The translations under genes and the position numbers were made by a program. 64,000 bases of DNA, taken from positions 5,544,001 through 5,608,000 of the forward strand of contig NZ_CP067420.1 of NCBI RefSeq assembly GCF_016653635.2, given 5' to 3'. The notes under the pieces were generated by a model. The model saw only the letters and a list, made by a program, of their open reading frames with translations, was not told the DNA's origin and made no database searches. The stretch is from Skermanella sp. TT6. GTDB taxonomy: Bacteria; Pseudomonadota; Alphaproteobacteria; Azospirillales; Azospirillaceae. Positions 63,597 to 64,000 of the stretch are shown one piece after another. Position 1 is the stretch's first letter. Every line of letters starts with the position of its first letter.

Positions 63597-64000
63597 CCGA
63601 CCTTCTCCTCCTGCGCCACGGTCCGACCGCCTGGAACGCCGAGGGCCTGATCCAGGGCCGCACCGACATCCCGCTGTCGCCCGAAGGCGAAGGCGTGGTC
63701 CGTTCCTGGGTCCTGCCCGACCGGCTGCGCGACCGGGCCTGGGTCGCCAGCCCGCTGAAGCGCGCCGCCGCGACCGCCGCGATCCTCGGGCTCGATCCCG
63801 TGCCGGACGCCCGGCTTGTCGAGATGGACTGGGGGGCGTGGGAAGGCAGGACGCTGGCCGGCCTGCGGGCCGAGCTGGGCGACCTGATGGCGGCGTGGGA
63901 AGCGCGCGGCCTCGACTTCCGCGGCCCGGGCGGCGAGAGCCCGCGCGAGGTGCAGGACCGCCTGCGCCCCTGGCTGGCCGAGGTCGCCGCCGCCGGCCGG
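63593..64000 (+). CDS. Histidine phosphatase family protein (partial at window end)
   Basis: First 136 codons of a phosphoglycerate-mutase-like phosphatase, cut by the window end. LLLLRHGPTAWNAEGLIQGR carries the RHG catalytic histidine (H9) and the second arginine; ASPLKRAAATAAILG and VEMDWGAWEGRTLAGL contain the next catalytic residues. The stop is not reached. It overlaps the preceding glycosyltransferase stop (ATGA), so it is in the cluster. A phosphatase acting on a sugar-phosphate intermediate would fit the setting, but the substrate is not shown by sequence. Confidence 0.88.
   Translation, partial: MTDLLLLRHGPTAWNAEGLIQGRTDIPLSPEGEGVVRSWVLPDRLRDRAWVASPLKRAAATAAILGLDPVPDARLVEMDWGAWEGRTLAGLRAELGDLMAAWEARGLDFRGPGGESPREVQDRLRPWLAEVAAAGR

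Overview
The window is about 64 kb of GC-rich DNA with strongly GC3-biased codons. Gene content points to an alphaproteobacterium of the Rhodospirillales, most likely a relative of Azospirillum or Skermanella: a fused YlxR/L7Ae protein, a DUF1674 (SdhAF4-like) protein, a miaB-phoH-ybeY-corC-lnt operon followed by an XRE regulator and metK-trmB, and a LOV histidine kinase with an EcfG-like promoter. The genus is inferred from synteny recalled from memory, not from a search.

Layout. 1-17 kb holds mixed housekeeping and accessory genes: amtB; a DUF433/PIN toxin-antitoxin pair; a class A penicillin-binding protein; a nitronate-monooxygenase-like flavoprotein with an extra Cys cluster; ugpQ; a lysine-2,3-aminomutase-like radical SAM protein; a thermonuclease; an SdhAF4-like protein; htpX; a GFA protein; an aminotransferase; small DUF1127 and DinB genes; and a leftward operon (CnoX-like thioredoxin, LON-domain protein, Trm112-like protein, DUF971 protein). 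tRNA-Gly(GCC) at 17.1 kb borders a 2.7-kb scrapyard. It contains a hipBA module with internal deletions and a frameshift, an intact XRE regulator with a divergent small ORF, a 200-bp nested inverted-repeat element, and a toxin-antitoxin pair cut to fragments.

19.9-28.5 kb is cytochrome c territory. A large secreted six-CXXCH cytochrome with a P460-like N-terminal region diverges from ccmD-E-F-G-H-I (ccmA, B and C are not here). 28.7-31.9 kb encodes a polar amino-acid ABC importer. It is followed leftward by a small protein, a UMF1-type MFS transporter and a HerA-like ATPase. 35-41 kb is the miaB-phoH-ybeY-corC-lnt operon. 41.4-44.1 kb is an XRE regulator, metK and trmB. 44.2-54.5 kb is the classical rimP-nusA-ylxR-infB-rbfA-truB-rpsO-pnp translation and RNA operon, with an apparent attenuator in the leader and a 13-bp stem before pnp.

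54.6-56 kb carries a blue-light LOV histidine kinase. 56-59.7 kb is a leftward three-gene operon of an ABC-transporter-like protein with a degenerate and greatly expanded ATPase domain, a cyclic-nucleotide-binding protein and a methyltransferase-like protein. 59.9-64 kb is a divergent glycosyltransferase cluster running off the end in a histidine phosphatase.

A dispersed palindromic repeat family, built from 10-bp units of the CAGATGNACG type, occurs four times near 11.1, 28.6, 35.4 and 55.9 kb, each time just after the 3' end of a gene. The most unusual items are the degenerate ABC protein operon, the decayed toxin-antitoxin cluster whose two antitoxins have each lost the DNA-binding core, the P460-like multiheme cytochrome and the decamer palindromes.
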